Part shown: piece after piece, positions 6,776 to 14,190 of the stretch
How positions within the stretch are numbered: position 1 is the first letter of the stretch
Layout of the letters: each line of letters starts with the position of its first letter
Assembly: GCA_946539475.1 (NCBI GenBank)
Contig: CAMNHM010000005.1
Span: 1 to 46,701 of the forward strand
Source: an uncultured Prevotellaceae bacterium
GTDB taxonomy: Bacteria; Bacteroidota; Bacteroidia; Bacteroidales; Bacteroidaceae
DNA: 46,701 nt
Direction: 5' to 3'
Notes under the pieces: generated by a model
What the model was told of the DNA's origin: nothing
Databases searched by the model: none
The model's input: only the letters and a program-made list of their open reading frames with translations
Position numbers and translations under genes: made by a program

Positions 6776-8266
6776 CTACATATATCCCAGCCAGCGCAGG
6801 ATATCATTGAGGTTGGCAACAACCATCAGCAGTATCAGGATGCCGAAGCCGACGTACTCGGCCCGGATCATAAACTGCTCGGAGGGCTTGCGCCGGGTGA
6901 TCATCTCGTAGAGCAGGAACAGCACATGTCCGCCGTCGAGGGCTGGGATGGGAAGGATGTTCATGAAGGCAAGGATGATGCTCAGGAAGGCGGTCATCTC
7001 CCAGAAGCGATGCCAGTCCCACACCTCGGGGAAGAGGCTGCCGATGGCTCCGAAGCCACCCAGCGACTTCGCTCCCTCGCTGGTGAAGACGTACTTCATG
7101 TCGCTGACGTAGCCTGCCAGCTTATGCCATCCGTAGCCGATGCCGGCAGGGATGCTCTCTAGGAATCCATAGTGGAAGGTGGTGGGCTCGTATTTCGACA
7201 TCGTGACGAAGCCCAGCTGCAGGTCGGGCGTGAGCACAGCCTGCAGGGTGTCGCCGGCGTAGACGATGCTGTCGGCAAGCTGCTCGTGGGCCGCACGCCA
7301 TACGACGAGCTCCACCGTCCTCACACGGAGGCTGTCGGCTGGTGTCTTTGCCGTGGTGAGCACGTCGCTCAGCCGGGCTATCTCGTCGGTGAACTCGTTG
7401 TGTGAGTCGACGCTGTGACCGTTGATAGCCATGATCGAGTCGCCCTTCTGCAGACCAATCGCAGCAGCCGGTGTGCCGGCCACGACACTGTCGATGACGG
7501 CGGGCAGCAGCGGGCGCATGAACATCGGCGTGGCCTTGAACATGTTCAGCAGGTTCAGCTCCGTCGTCTCAGGGATGGTGATCGTCATCGGACTGCCCTC
7601 GCGGATGATGTTCACCTGGCGAGCCTTCGACACCTCGCGGAAGAGGTCGTCGTCGAACTTCTTCAGCTGCCCGCGGTCGGTGCTGACGAGGATGTCGCCA
7701 TCGTGGAATCCCAGGGCCTTCGCCTCCTTGTTGAACTTCATGCCGTCGGTCATCTTGCTGACAGGCACGTAGGTCTCGCCCCAGTGGAAGAGGATCATCG
7801 AGTAGATGAAGAGCGCCAGGAGGAAGTTCACCAGCACGCCGCCGATCATGATGAGCAGGCGCTGCCACGTGGGCTTCGTGCGGAACTCCCAGGGGTGCGT
7901 CTCTTCCGACAGCTTCTGGTTGGTCTCGTCGATCATGCCGTCGATGGCGCAGTAGCCGCCCAGCGGCAGCCAGCCCAGGCCATACTCCGTGCCGACATAC
8001 TCTTTTTCCATGACGGTCTTCTTCTCGTCGCCGTCCTCTACCTCCACCTCTTTCGTTGGCACCACCTCGGGCTTCAGCCGCAGCAGGCGCCGCACCCAGG
8101 TGTCGTAGGTGCTCATGATGTGGAACTTCGGATTGAAGAACAGGTAGAACTTCGTCACCCTCACCTTAAAGATCTTGGCAAAGGTGAAGTGCCCCAGTTC
8201 GTGGAGCAGCACCAGCAGGCTGATGGCCAGCAGGAATTGTAGCAGTCTTATCAGAAATACTTCCAT
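6776..8266 (-). CDS. rseP: Site-2 intramembrane metalloprotease RseP
   Basis: 496 residues from the ATG at 8266. The upstream in-frame extension is rejected because it runs into the inverted-repeat element. The zinc motif HELGH is at about 22-26, in the first membrane segment. The second catalytic motif, NILPIPALDGGH, is near 446, where Asp completes the zinc site. Between them are one PDZ domain (VIDSVVAGTPAAAIGLQKGDSI) and a second region (VSTDRGQLKKFDD) that may be a degenerate PDZ. A charged insert after the first helix (LKPEVVPTKEVEVEDGDEKK) and four or so membrane helices fit Bacteroidetes members. RseP cleaves membrane-bound regulators such as anti-sigma factors within the bilayer. It lies downstream of dxr on the same strand, a pairing common in this phylum. 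Confidence 0.93.
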   Translation of the reverse strand: MEVFLIRLLQFLLAISLLVLLHELGHFTFAKIFKVRVTKFYLFFNPKFHIMSTYDTWVRRLLRLKPEVVPTKEVEVEDGDEKKTVMEKEYVGTEYGLGWLPLGGYCAIDGMIDETNQKLSEETHPWEFRTKPTWQRLLIMIGGVLVNFLLALFIYSMILFHWGETYVPVSKMTDGMKFNKEAKALGFHDGDILVSTDRGQLKKFDDDLFREVSKARQVNIIREGSPMTITIPETTELNLLNMFKATPMFMRPLLPAVIDSVVAGTPAAAIGLQKGDSIMAINGHSVDSHNEFTDEIARLSDVLTTAKTPADSLRVRTVELVVWRAAHEQLADSIVYAGDTLQAVLTPDLQLGFVTMSKYEPTTFHYGFLESIPAGIGYGWHKLAGYVSDMKYVFTSEGAKSLGGFGAIGSLFPEVWDWHRFWEMTAFLSIILAFMNILPIPALDGGHVLFLLYEMITRRKPSEQFMIRAEYVGFGILILLMVVANLNDILRWLGYM

Positions 8267-8280
8267 TCTTTTTTTTTCTC

Positions 8281-8431
8281 TGAGCCCCCTGAGTTCTTTG
8301 TAAGACAAAGCGGCAGAGCCGAGCGAGGGGGGTGGGGGTCTGAACAAGCGTGGATCAGACTTTATATTAATGTAACCGTTATTGGGGGCTGCGCTTGTTC
8401 AGACCCCCAACCCCCTAACTTAGGGGGCTTA
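8281..8431. mobile_element. MITE-like inverted-repeat element between dxr and rseP
   Basis: Two nested inverted repeats bound about 150 bp. The outer arms are TGAGCCCCCTGAGTT (8281-8295) against AACTTAGGGGGCTTA (8417-8431), with two mismatches. The inner arms are GTGGGGGTCTGAACAAGCG (8332-8350) against its near-complement at 8392-8410. The centre (8351-8391) is unrelated and AT-rich. The element contains no ORF. Its left outer arm supplies the last codons and stop of dxr, so the dxr C-terminus (ISPLS) is encoded by the element. This looks like a small non-autonomous mobile element or an attenuating hairpin within the operon. No target-site duplication is obvious. Confidence 0.55.
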
Positions 8432-9581
8432 TGCAGTCAAGGGCTATCCGCCGTGCCTCGCGGTCGGTCTCGACGTAGACGTCGTAGTCGGGCTGCGCAG
8501 AGAAGGCTGTGCGCTGCATCGTAGCGGCGATGACGTCGGCCATCTGCGGGAAGGAGCAGCGGTCCTCTAGGAAGGCGCGGTTCACCACCTCGTTGGCAGC
8601 GTTCACGATGCAGGGCATGTTGCCGCCCTTACGGATAGCCTCGAAGGCCAGTGCCAGGCAGCGGAACTTCTCGAGGTCGGGCTCGAAGAACTCCAGCTTC
8701 TGCGCCTTGAACAGGTCGAGACGCTCGCCGCTCAGCGGCAGCCGCTCAGGGAACGTCAGCGCATACTGGATGGGCAGCCGCATGTCGGGCACGCCCAGCT
8801 GCGCCTTCACCGAGCCGTCCATGAACTGCACGGCCGAGTGAACGATCGACTGCGGATGGACGAGCACCTGTATCTGGCTCGCATCGACGCCGAAGAGCCA
8901 TTTCGCCTCGATCACCTCGAAGCCCTTGTTCATCATCGTAGCCGAGTCGATGGTAATCTTTGCTCCCATGTCCCACGTAGGATGGCGCAGGGCGTCGGCC
9001 TTCGTCACGCTGGCCAGCTGCTCGGCGGGCATCAGGCGGAAGGGGCCTCCGCTGGCCGTCAGCAGGATCTTGTCGATGGGATTGTTATCCTCGCCGACGA
9101 GGCTCTGGAAGATGGCTGAGTGCTCGCTGTCGACGGGCAGGATGCTTGTGTGGTACTGCTGCGCCAGCTGCAGGATGAGCTCACCGGCCACGACGAGCGT
9201 CTCCTTGTTGGCAAGGGCGATGGTCTTGCGGGCGCGGATGGCGTGGATGGTGGGCGACAGGCCGGCGAAGCCCACCATTGCCGTCAGCACGATGTCGATA
9301 GGATCGGCCTCGACAATCTCGTCGAGTGCCCGTGCGCCGGCATAGACTTTCACGTCGGGCATGTCGGCCATCAGGCTTTTCAGCCGTTCGTAGTGAGCCT
9401 CATTGGCAATGACCACTGCAGCGGGGTTCCACTGATGGGCCTGCGCAGCCAGCTCTTCAACGCGATTGTTGGCCGTCAGGCAGTACACCTCGAACCGGTC
9501 GCTGTGCTCGCTGATGACCTCCAGTGCCTGTGTGCCGATGCTCCCCGTGGAGCCAAGGATGGCTATTTGCTTGCGTTTCAT
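8415..9581 (-). CDS. dxr: 1-deoxy-D-xylulose-5-phosphate reductoisomerase
   Basis: 388 residues from the ATG at 9581; upstream in-frame codons lack a plausible start. This is the second step of the MEP isoprenoid pathway, the NADPH-dependent conversion of DXP to MEP. Nucleotide-binding motif ILGSTGSIGTQ is at residues 7-17. LANKETLVVAGE is near 122, PVDSEHSAIFQ near 146, and the metal/substrate segment SGGPFR near 177. TIDSATMMNKGFEVIEAKWLF (near 212) is the diagnostic dxr stretch. The length is typical. The final residues read into the inverted-repeat element at 8417-8431, so the native C-terminus may have been altered slightly. It is the first gene of the dxr-rseP unit; ispG, a later MEP enzyme, is at 27149. 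Confidence 0.95.
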   Translation of the reverse strand: MKRKQIAILGSTGSIGTQALEVISEHSDRFEVYCLTANNRVEELAAQAHQWNPAAVVIANEAHYERLKSLMADMPDVKVYAGARALDEIVEADPIDIVLTAMVGFAGLSPTIHAIRARKTIALANKETLVVAGELILQLAQQYHTSILPVDSEHSAIFQSLVGEDNNPIDKILLTASGGPFRLMPAEQLASVTKADALRHPTWDMGAKITIDSATMMNKGFEVIEAKWLFGVDASQIQVLVHPQSIVHSAVQFMDGSVKAQLGVPDMRLPIQYALTFPERLPLSGERLDLFKAQKLEFFEPDLEKFRCLALAFEAIRKGGNMPCIVNAANEVVNRAFLEDRCSFPQMADVIAATMQRTAFSAQPDYDVYVETDREARRIALDCISPLS

Positions 9582-9672
9582 TCTATATGATACGTTCTTT
9601 TCGGCCGCAAAAGTACTAAAAATATTCCAAACTGCCGCATCCGTAGCTATAAAGAATCTAAAAATGTGATGA

Positions 9673-9703
9673 ACAAAGTGTTTACATGACGTGAACACTT
9701 TGT
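9673..9703. promoter_or_regulatory. Perfect 10-bp inverted repeat upstream of dxr
   Basis: ACAAAGTGTT (9673-9682) and AACACTTTGT (9694-9703) flank an 11-base spacer in the 319-bp gap between the divergent dxr and toxin-antitoxin genes. No U tract follows on either strand, so a protein-binding site or hairpin is more likely than a terminator. I see nothing else in the gap apart from the antitoxin promoter. Confidence 0.5.
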
Positions 9704-9866
9704 GTCTGCGCTTTTACATTTCCATGCCCTGTCGCCGTCAGTCAGACAGCGTAGCGGTATGTGAGGTGAATGGGGTATGAGGGGGCATCTTGAATGATTT
9801 TCTGCAAAAATCACATAAAATTTGCACTTTTTTATATAAAAAGATGGTAATATGCTGATTTTTGAC

Positions 9867-9875
9867 TACTTTTGC
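9867..9875 (+). promoter_or_regulatory. Promoter -7 element of the toxin-antitoxin operon
   Basis: TACTTTTGC matches TAnnTTTGC and lies 25 bp before the antitoxin ATG at 9901. It rules out the in-frame TTG at 9862 as the start. Confidence 0.65.
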
Positions 9876-9900
9876 AAGCAATAAATCAGAATTACAGCTT

Positions 9901-10104
9901 ATGTTAAGGACAACAACACCAACTATAGTATCAAGAGACAGCCGTAGTGTGACCGTGAGAATGAGCAATTCCCGATGGAAGCGCTATCAGCAATTGGAGG
10001 AGTCGTATGTCGTGGCCTCGCATGTGCTCAATGGATTGGAGGAAATGAAATCGCTGAAGCCGATGACCATTGAGGAGGCCGAAGCAGAGCTTGACCAACT
10101 ATGA
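9901..10104 (+). CDS. Antitoxin of a type II toxin-antitoxin pair
   Basis: 67 residues from the ATG at 9901. The N-terminus (MLRTTTPTIVSRDSRSVTVRMSNSRW) reads as a beta-strand DNA-binding part. The C-terminus (PMTIEEAEAELDQL) is an acidic helix of the kind that wraps the toxin. No named antitoxin fold can be assigned from sequence alone. The stop codon overlaps the toxin start (ATGA), the usual coupling that keeps antitoxin in excess. It is likely to repress its own promoter at 9867. It is probably a recently acquired module between housekeeping genes. Confidence 0.72.
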   Translation: MLRTTTPTIVSRDSRSVTVRMSNSRWKRYQQLEESYVVASHVLNGLEEMKSLKPMTIEEAEAELDQL

Positions 10105-10433
10105 TGCGCATTGTCTTTACCACGGACTTCAAGACGGCCTATAAGCGTCTGAAGAAAAAGTATGCATCGTTCGATTCCGACTTCCGTACACTGATGCGCT
10201 CGCTGACTAACAAGCCAGAGCAGGGCGTGGAACTGTTTGACGGCATCCGAAAGATACGCCTCAACATCAAGTCGAAAGGCAAAGGCAAGAGCGGTGGTGC
10301 GAGAATCATCATCCGTGTGCAGCTTATCAACGATGTGCTGGCATTCCTCTTCGTCTATGACAAAAGCGAAATGGAGAACGTCCGCGATGAATACTTGCGA
10401 GACATCATCAAGCGTAACGCTGAATTATTCTGA
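10101..10433 (+). CDS. RelE/HigB-type toxin
   Basis: 110 residues, basic. The layout fits the RelE/ParE superfamily: an N-terminal helical hairpin (TDFKTAYKRLKKKYASFDSDFRTLM) then beta strands IRKIRLNI, KSKGKGKSGGARIII (about 61-75) and LAFLFVYDKSEM. The basic GKGKSGGAR segment is typical of HigB/RelE mRNA-cleaving toxins; ParE gyrase inhibitors are a less likely alternative. The C-terminal helix is EYLRDIIKRNAEL. The start is the ATG overlapping the antitoxin stop, or the ATG directly after it. The predicted role is ribosome-associated mRNA cleavage when the antitoxin is degraded. The pair forms a two-gene operon followed by a hairpin at 10648. Confidence 0.82.
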   Translation: MMRIVFTTDFKTAYKRLKKKYASFDSDFRTLMRSLTNKPEQGVELFDGIRKIRLNIKSKGKGKSGGARIIIRVQLINDVLAFLFVYDKSEMENVRDEYLRDIIKRNAELF

Positions 10434-10647
10434 TAACCATTTAACACCGACAACAGCCAATGACATCACCGGCAGTTCCACCACTACTCAGTTCTCGCGT
10501 CGCGGCAGCAGATGCTGGGAGGACGACGAGGACGAGGAGGACTGGTAGGTCGCTCTGTAAACTCCCATCAGCATTCTCTTTCGGGGAATTGCGCTACTGA
10601 ACAGGTCGGAAGCCCTTTGTGATACAAGGAGATTCGACCGTCCGCAT

Positions 10648-10683
10648 AGTTGTTCCAGCCACAGTGTCATGGCTGGAACAACT
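10648..10683. terminator. 14-bp hairpin after the toxin-antitoxin operon
   Basis: Bases 10648-10661 (core TTGTTCCAGCCA) pair perfectly with 10670-10683 around the loop CAGTGTCA. There is no long U tract (TGTAAAT follows), so it may act with Rho or as an mRNA-stabilising hairpin. The remainder of the 10434-10857 gap shows an acidic-codon GA-rich stretch (10515-10545, GACGACGAGGACGAGG) and the promoter at 10781, nothing else. Confidence 0.6.
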
Positions 10684-10780
10684 TGTAAATACCTGTTGCC
10701 TTCGGTTACTTCAGGCACCGTGACGAAAAAACGTGCCTAATTTGACGTTTTTCCGTACTCTGCATTTCGGAAAAAGACAG

Positions 10781-10789
10781 TAACTTTGC
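10781..10789 (+). promoter_or_regulatory. Promoter -7 element of the SGNH esterase gene
   Basis: TAACTTTGC, 68 bp upstream of the ATG at 10858. The leader (about 60 nt) is longer than for most genes here. Confidence 0.6.
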
Positions 10790-10857
10790 CAACGAATAAG
10801 TGCAGCCCCGGCTATAGCCTGGACTCATCGGCAGACACTACTTAAGACATTAGCATT

Positions 10858-13497
10858 ATGAAACAGATTGAGAAACTATTTGTGGCAACAGCCCTCCTGG
10901 CTCTCTGCATGCCTGCAGGAGCACAAAGACTGGTAGAAGAGCAGAACGTGTTTAAGGACATCACCATACGGGCCGACGTGCGCAACACACGCTACCTCAT
11001 CCCCTCGCCGGCGGGCAAGCTCCGCAAGTCGGGAAAGCCCGTGGCCTTCTTCTGCGGCGACTCCACCATGCGCAACGGCTCGAAGGGCGATGGCGGCATA
11101 CAGGGACAGTGGGGCTGGGGGCTCTTTGCCCAGGAATGGTTCAACGCCGACGAACTGGTGTGCGAGAACCACGGCATGGGAGGCATGTCGTCGCGCACCT
11201 ACTACACCAGCGACCTGTGGCGGAACGTGAAGAACGCCCTTCAGCCCGGCGACTACGTCATCATCAGCTTCGGTCATAACGACGGTGGCAGCAACTGGGA
11301 GACAAAGTCGAGCATAGGAGGAACGTCGGCCACCGAGACGCGTACGGTGACAAAGAGCAACGGCACCACCGAGACGGTCTACACCTTCGGACAGTACCTG
11401 CGCTTCTTCATCGACGAGACCCGCGAGAAGGGTGCCACCCCCATCCTCTGCTCACGCACGCCCCGCTATGGGTTCACCAACGGCAAGCACAACATGGACA
11501 CGAACTACCGTTCCTGGGGAAAGACCATTGCCCGGGAGAAGGGGGTGAGCTACATCGACCAGGAAGCCGTGGTCAGCCAGCACTATAACATCTTCGGCGA
11601 GTGGAAGACCTACCAGATGTATTGTGCCGACCAGTCGTTGCACCCCGGCCTTCGCGGTGCCTGGGAGTGTGCCTACGGTGCAGCGCTGGCCATCGCTGCC
11701 GATCCCGAGAACCCACTCCATCAGTACCTCATCGACATGACTCCCGCCACGCTCGACATCGAGCGCACCGAGGGCAAGCCCTACACCTTCACGGTCGGCG
11801 GGACCGACAAGACGAGTGCCCGCGACTGCTATCGCTCGGGCGACTGGTACCTGGTCTACAACACCATGCAGCCGGGCGACACCGTCGTCATGCGCTTCGG
11901 GGCATCGGAGCTGACGGCTACTCAGACGGGGAGCCAGCTGGGCAGCCTGCAGTCGGCCGACGACAAGCAGAGCAACCTGAGCATGTCGTCGCCAAAGCGC
12001 AACGAGATGGTCTACAGCTATGGCTGGTACATCCATTTCTTTGTCAACGACTGCAAAGAGCGGGGAGCCATTCCCGTGCTGGTCAACGATAAGGACTGGA
12101 CGCCGGAGGTGGTGAAGGGATGGAACCAGACGCTGGCCAAGAAGTTCAATGTCGAGCTGCTCGAGTCGAATAAGTACAAATACAACATCACCATCAATAG
12201 CGGTGGCCGGCAGCTTGCCACCTTGGTCTCGGGCTCCATCTATGAAGGCGAGACGCTGACGATACCCTATCCCCGATACTTCAGCCTCGACGGCCATCTC
12301 TACGTGAGCGAGCCCACTGACGGGCAGTATCAGCTACAGCTGTCGCTCCACGCCCCTAAGGACATTGCCATTGACTATCAGGATGCCGGCATCGACAACG
12401 TCATCCTACTGTCGGAGGCTGAGGACTTCAAGGCCCTGAAGACGGTGGACAACGCCGCCTGCTCGAGTGCAGCGGCCGCCTTCGCCGCCAGCGAGACAAA
12501 GCTTCTCAGGCTGGCCCCCGGCACCTACACCGTCACTGCCGGCGCCATCGGAGGCGAGATGCAGTTCAAGGCCGGCCAGACCGTCGTGCTAGCAATGGAT
12601 GCCTCGCCGTCGTTGAGCGAGAAGAGCAGCGCAGCCTTCACCCTGACGGAGCCTGCCGACCTGCTGTTCAAGGGCGGGTCGGGCGAGCAGTCGGCCCTCG
12701 ACTATTTCTTCCTGCAGTCGGCCGACGGCAGCATTGTCAATGAGCTGTCGCGCTGGGACTTCACCAACTTCAGCGCAGCCACCGTGGCCAACCTTACTGC
12801 CGATGCCAATGCCGGCGACGAGACGGGATGGAGCGACCAGGAATACCTGGGATCGTCGACGCCCGTCGACAACCGCTGCTTCTGGTATCACTCCGACACC
12901 GACTACGGCACCGTGAAGGCCAACGGCGAGGTGATAGCCGAGCTCGACGGCCTCTACTTCCCCGAGGAGTACTGCAACAAGCGCAACCTGGCCATCGCCG
13001 TCGACTATGGCTCCACCTCCATCGGCACGTACCACGGTCCGCAGTACCTGTGGCTGGGCATCGCCGGTACGGTGTGCTTCGTCATTCCCGACGTGAAGGC
13101 CGGCACGGAGGTCAAGATGGGCGTGGAGTCGCATCGCAACGGCTCTGCCCGCGGTGTAGAGTTGTTCATGAACGACGGCACGCTGACAAACATTGTCAAG
13201 GGCGCACAGCTGAAGGATCCCAGCGGCAAGGCAGTGCCCGTGCCCGATGCATATACCGAGCAGACATGGTTCGTGCCTGAGGATGCCGGTACCGTCGACA
13301 TCCTTGTCTACAACACCAGCGGCTGCCACGTCTACTATGTCGAGGCCGTGCAGGCCATCAGCTCGACGGGCATCAGCCCGGTAGCCGTCAGCCAGCCGGC
13401 CGCTGCCAGCGCCGTCTACTCCCTGCAGGGCACGCCGGTGAAGCATCCCTCGAAGGGTGTCTATATCAAGAACGGTAGGAAGGTCATACTCCACTAG
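10858..13497 (+). CDS. Secreted SGNH (CE12-type) esterase with degenerate second module
   Basis: 879 residues with a signal peptide (cleavage near AGA-QRL, 22). Residues 60-290 form an SGNH hydrolase like rhamnogalacturonan acetylesterases: block I FCGDSTMRNG (Ser69), block III GHND (139-142) and block V ADQSLHPG (His262). Block V is D-x3-H rather than the usual D-x2-H, so the Asp may be displaced. Residues about 298-440 repeat the central and later parts of the first module: WYLVYNTMQPGDTVVMRFG mirrors NALQPGDYVIISFG, and YIHFFVNDCKERGAIPVL mirrors YLRFFIDETREKGATPIL. The catalytic Ser, Asn and His blocks are missing, so the second module is probably structural or binding. Beta-rich modules follow. 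The end (VYSLQGTPV then GVYIKNGRKVIL) is the C-terminal motif common in Prevotella secreted proteins. It likely deacetylates pectin. Confidence 0.85.
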   Translation: MKQIEKLFVATALLALCMPAGAQRLVEEQNVFKDITIRADVRNTRYLIPSPAGKLRKSGKPVAFFCGDSTMRNGSKGDGGIQGQWGWGLFAQEWFNADELVCENHGMGGMSSRTYYTSDLWRNVKNALQPGDYVIISFGHNDGGSNWETKSSIGGTSATETRTVTKSNGTTETVYTFGQYLRFFIDETREKGATPILCSRTPRYGFTNGKHNMDTNYRSWGKTIAREKGVSYIDQEAVVSQHYNIFGEWKTYQMYCADQSLHPGLRGAWECAYGAALAIAADPENPLHQYLIDMTPATLDIERTEGKPYTFTVGGTDKTSARDCYRSGDWYLVYNTMQPGDTVVMRFGASELTATQTGSQLGSLQSADDKQSNLSMSSPKRNEMVYSYGWYIHFFVNDCKERGAIPVLVNDKDWTPEVVKGWNQTLAKKFNVELLESNKYKYNITINSGGRQLATLVSGSIYEGETLTIPYPRYFSLDGHLYVSEPTDGQYQLQLSLHAPKDIAIDYQDAGIDNVILLSEAEDFKALKTVDNAACSSAAAAFAASETKLLRLAPGTYTVTAGAIGGEMQFKAGQTVVLAMDASPSLSEKSSAAFTLTEPADLLFKGGSGEQSALDYFFLQSADGSIVNELSRWDFTNFSAATVANLTADANAGDETGWSDQEYLGSSTPVDNRCFWYHSDTDYGTVKANGEVIAELDGLYFPEEYCNKRNLAIAVDYGSTSIGTYHGPQYLWLGIAGTVCFVIPDVKAGTEVKMGVESHRNGSARGVELFMNDGTLTNIVKGAQLKDPSGKAVPVPDAYTEQTWFVPEDAGTVDILVYNTSGCHVYYVEAVQAISSTGISPVAVSQPAAASAVYSLQGTPVKHPSKGVYIKNGRKVILH

Positions 13498-13506
13498 GCC
13501 GACTCC

Positions 13507-13550
13507 ATAACCGAGGGTACGAGAGCAGCGTGTACCCTCGGTTATTTTTT
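13507..13550 (+). terminator. Terminator of the SGNH esterase gene
   Basis: ATAACCGAGGGTAC (13507-13520) pairs perfectly with GTACCCTCGGTTAT (13532-13545) and is followed by six T residues. A textbook Rho-independent terminator 10 bp after the stop codon. Confidence 0.92.
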
Positions 13551-13660
13551 GAACGTATCTCTCGCTCCTTCTGAACGTATCTGAAGCCTCTTCCGAACGT
13601 ATCTGTAGCCTCTTCTGAACGTATCTCTCGGGCCTTCCGAACGTATCTCTTATTCACCAC
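13551..13660. repeat. 22-bp periodic array 2
   Basis: Five units start at 13551, 13573, 13595, 13617 and 13639, exactly 22 bp apart. All begin GAACGTATCT. The next 12 bases are partly conserved (a C/T-rich stretch ending CCTTCC or CTTCT). The array starts on the last base of the terminator U tract. No ORF crosses it. The remaining part of the gap to blaI (13661-13821) holds an inverted repeat GTCAATTC (13717 area) / GAATTGAC (13774 area) around the promoter, which might be an operator. Confidence 0.9.
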
Positions 13661-13782
13661 ATGCCGGACATACCCTCTGTGCCTTGGCTCCTCACCGAGG
13701 CATCGGCCCCTGACTCGTCAATTCAACGGCAAAAATAGTTTAAAAAAGAGTGCCATTGCTTGGAAGAGTTGACGGAATTGAC

Positions 13783-13791
13783 TATCTTTGC
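13783..13791 (+). promoter_or_regulatory. Promoter -7 element of the first BlaI/M56 operon
   Basis: TATCTTTGC, 30 bp upstream of the ATG at 13822. The GAATTGAC just before it pairs with GTCAATTC about 55 bp upstream and is a candidate site for BlaI autoregulation. Confidence 0.65.
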
Positions 13792-13821
13792 ACCGTTGAA
13801 CTAAAAAAGAAGTTGAATAGT

Positions 13822-14187
13822 ATGAACAAACTAACAGCCAAAGAGGAAGAAGTGATGGAGCACATCTGGGAGCTAGGCCCCTGTGCGCCAAAGGATGTAC
13901 AGACTCTTTACCCAGAGCCTCGGCCGCACATCAACACCATCGCCACGATGTTTCAGTCGCTGGAGCGCAAGAAGTTCCTAACCCACCGTTCGGAAGGTCG
14001 TGGATACATCTATGAGCCTGCCGTGCCGCAGGAGGACTACGGACGCTCGAAGCTGGGCGTCTTCGTCGACCACTATTTCAAGCACTCGTATATCAAGCTG
14101 GTGGAGACACTGGTGCAAGACGAGAAAGTGACGGAGCAGGATTTGCTGGACTATTTGCAGGAACTGAGAAACACCAACGGGAAGTAA
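13822..14187 (+). CDS. BlaI/MecI-family transcriptional repressor (first copy)
   Basis: 121 residues from the ATG at 13822, which follows the promoter; the longer frame from 13750 would include the promoter. Winged-helix start LTAKEEEVMEHIWELGPCAPKDV, recognition segment INTIATMFQSLERKKFLTHRSEGRGYIYEP, then the dimerisation helices. BlaI-type repressors are dimers released from DNA when a partner membrane metalloprotease cleaves them, or cleaves a regulator of them. The M56 protease gene starts 3 bp downstream. In Bacteroidetes such pairs are widespread and mostly not tied to beta-lactamases; no beta-lactamase is present here. The target is probably this operon itself. Confidence 0.9.
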   Translation: MNKLTAKEEEVMEHIWELGPCAPKDVQTLYPEPRPHINTIATMFQSLERKKFLTHRSEGRGYIYEPAVPQEDYGRSKLGVFVDHYFKHSYIKLVETLVQDEKVTEQDLLDYLQELRNTNGK

Positions 14188-14190
14188 GTC

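Noticed and set aside
9862..9900. Longer antitoxin from a TTG start
   Set aside because: The -7 promoter motif lies inside this extension.
10437..10548. Short acidic ORF after the toxin ending EDDEDEEDW
   Set aside because: No start with support, low-complexity GA-rich codons, and no neighbours that would explain it.
11452..12297. Long open frames antisense to the SGNH esterase, and similar ones elsewhere (14000-15000, 37550-38524, 12589-13494)
   Set aside because: They mirror well-supported genes, have low-complexity composition and lack promoters. GC-rich codon bias produces long antisense frames.
13551..13660. CRISPR array
   Set aside because: The conserved part is only about 10 bp with 12-bp linkers, there are no cas genes, and linkers are similar to each other rather than unique spacers. 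The same applies to arrays 1, 3 and 4.
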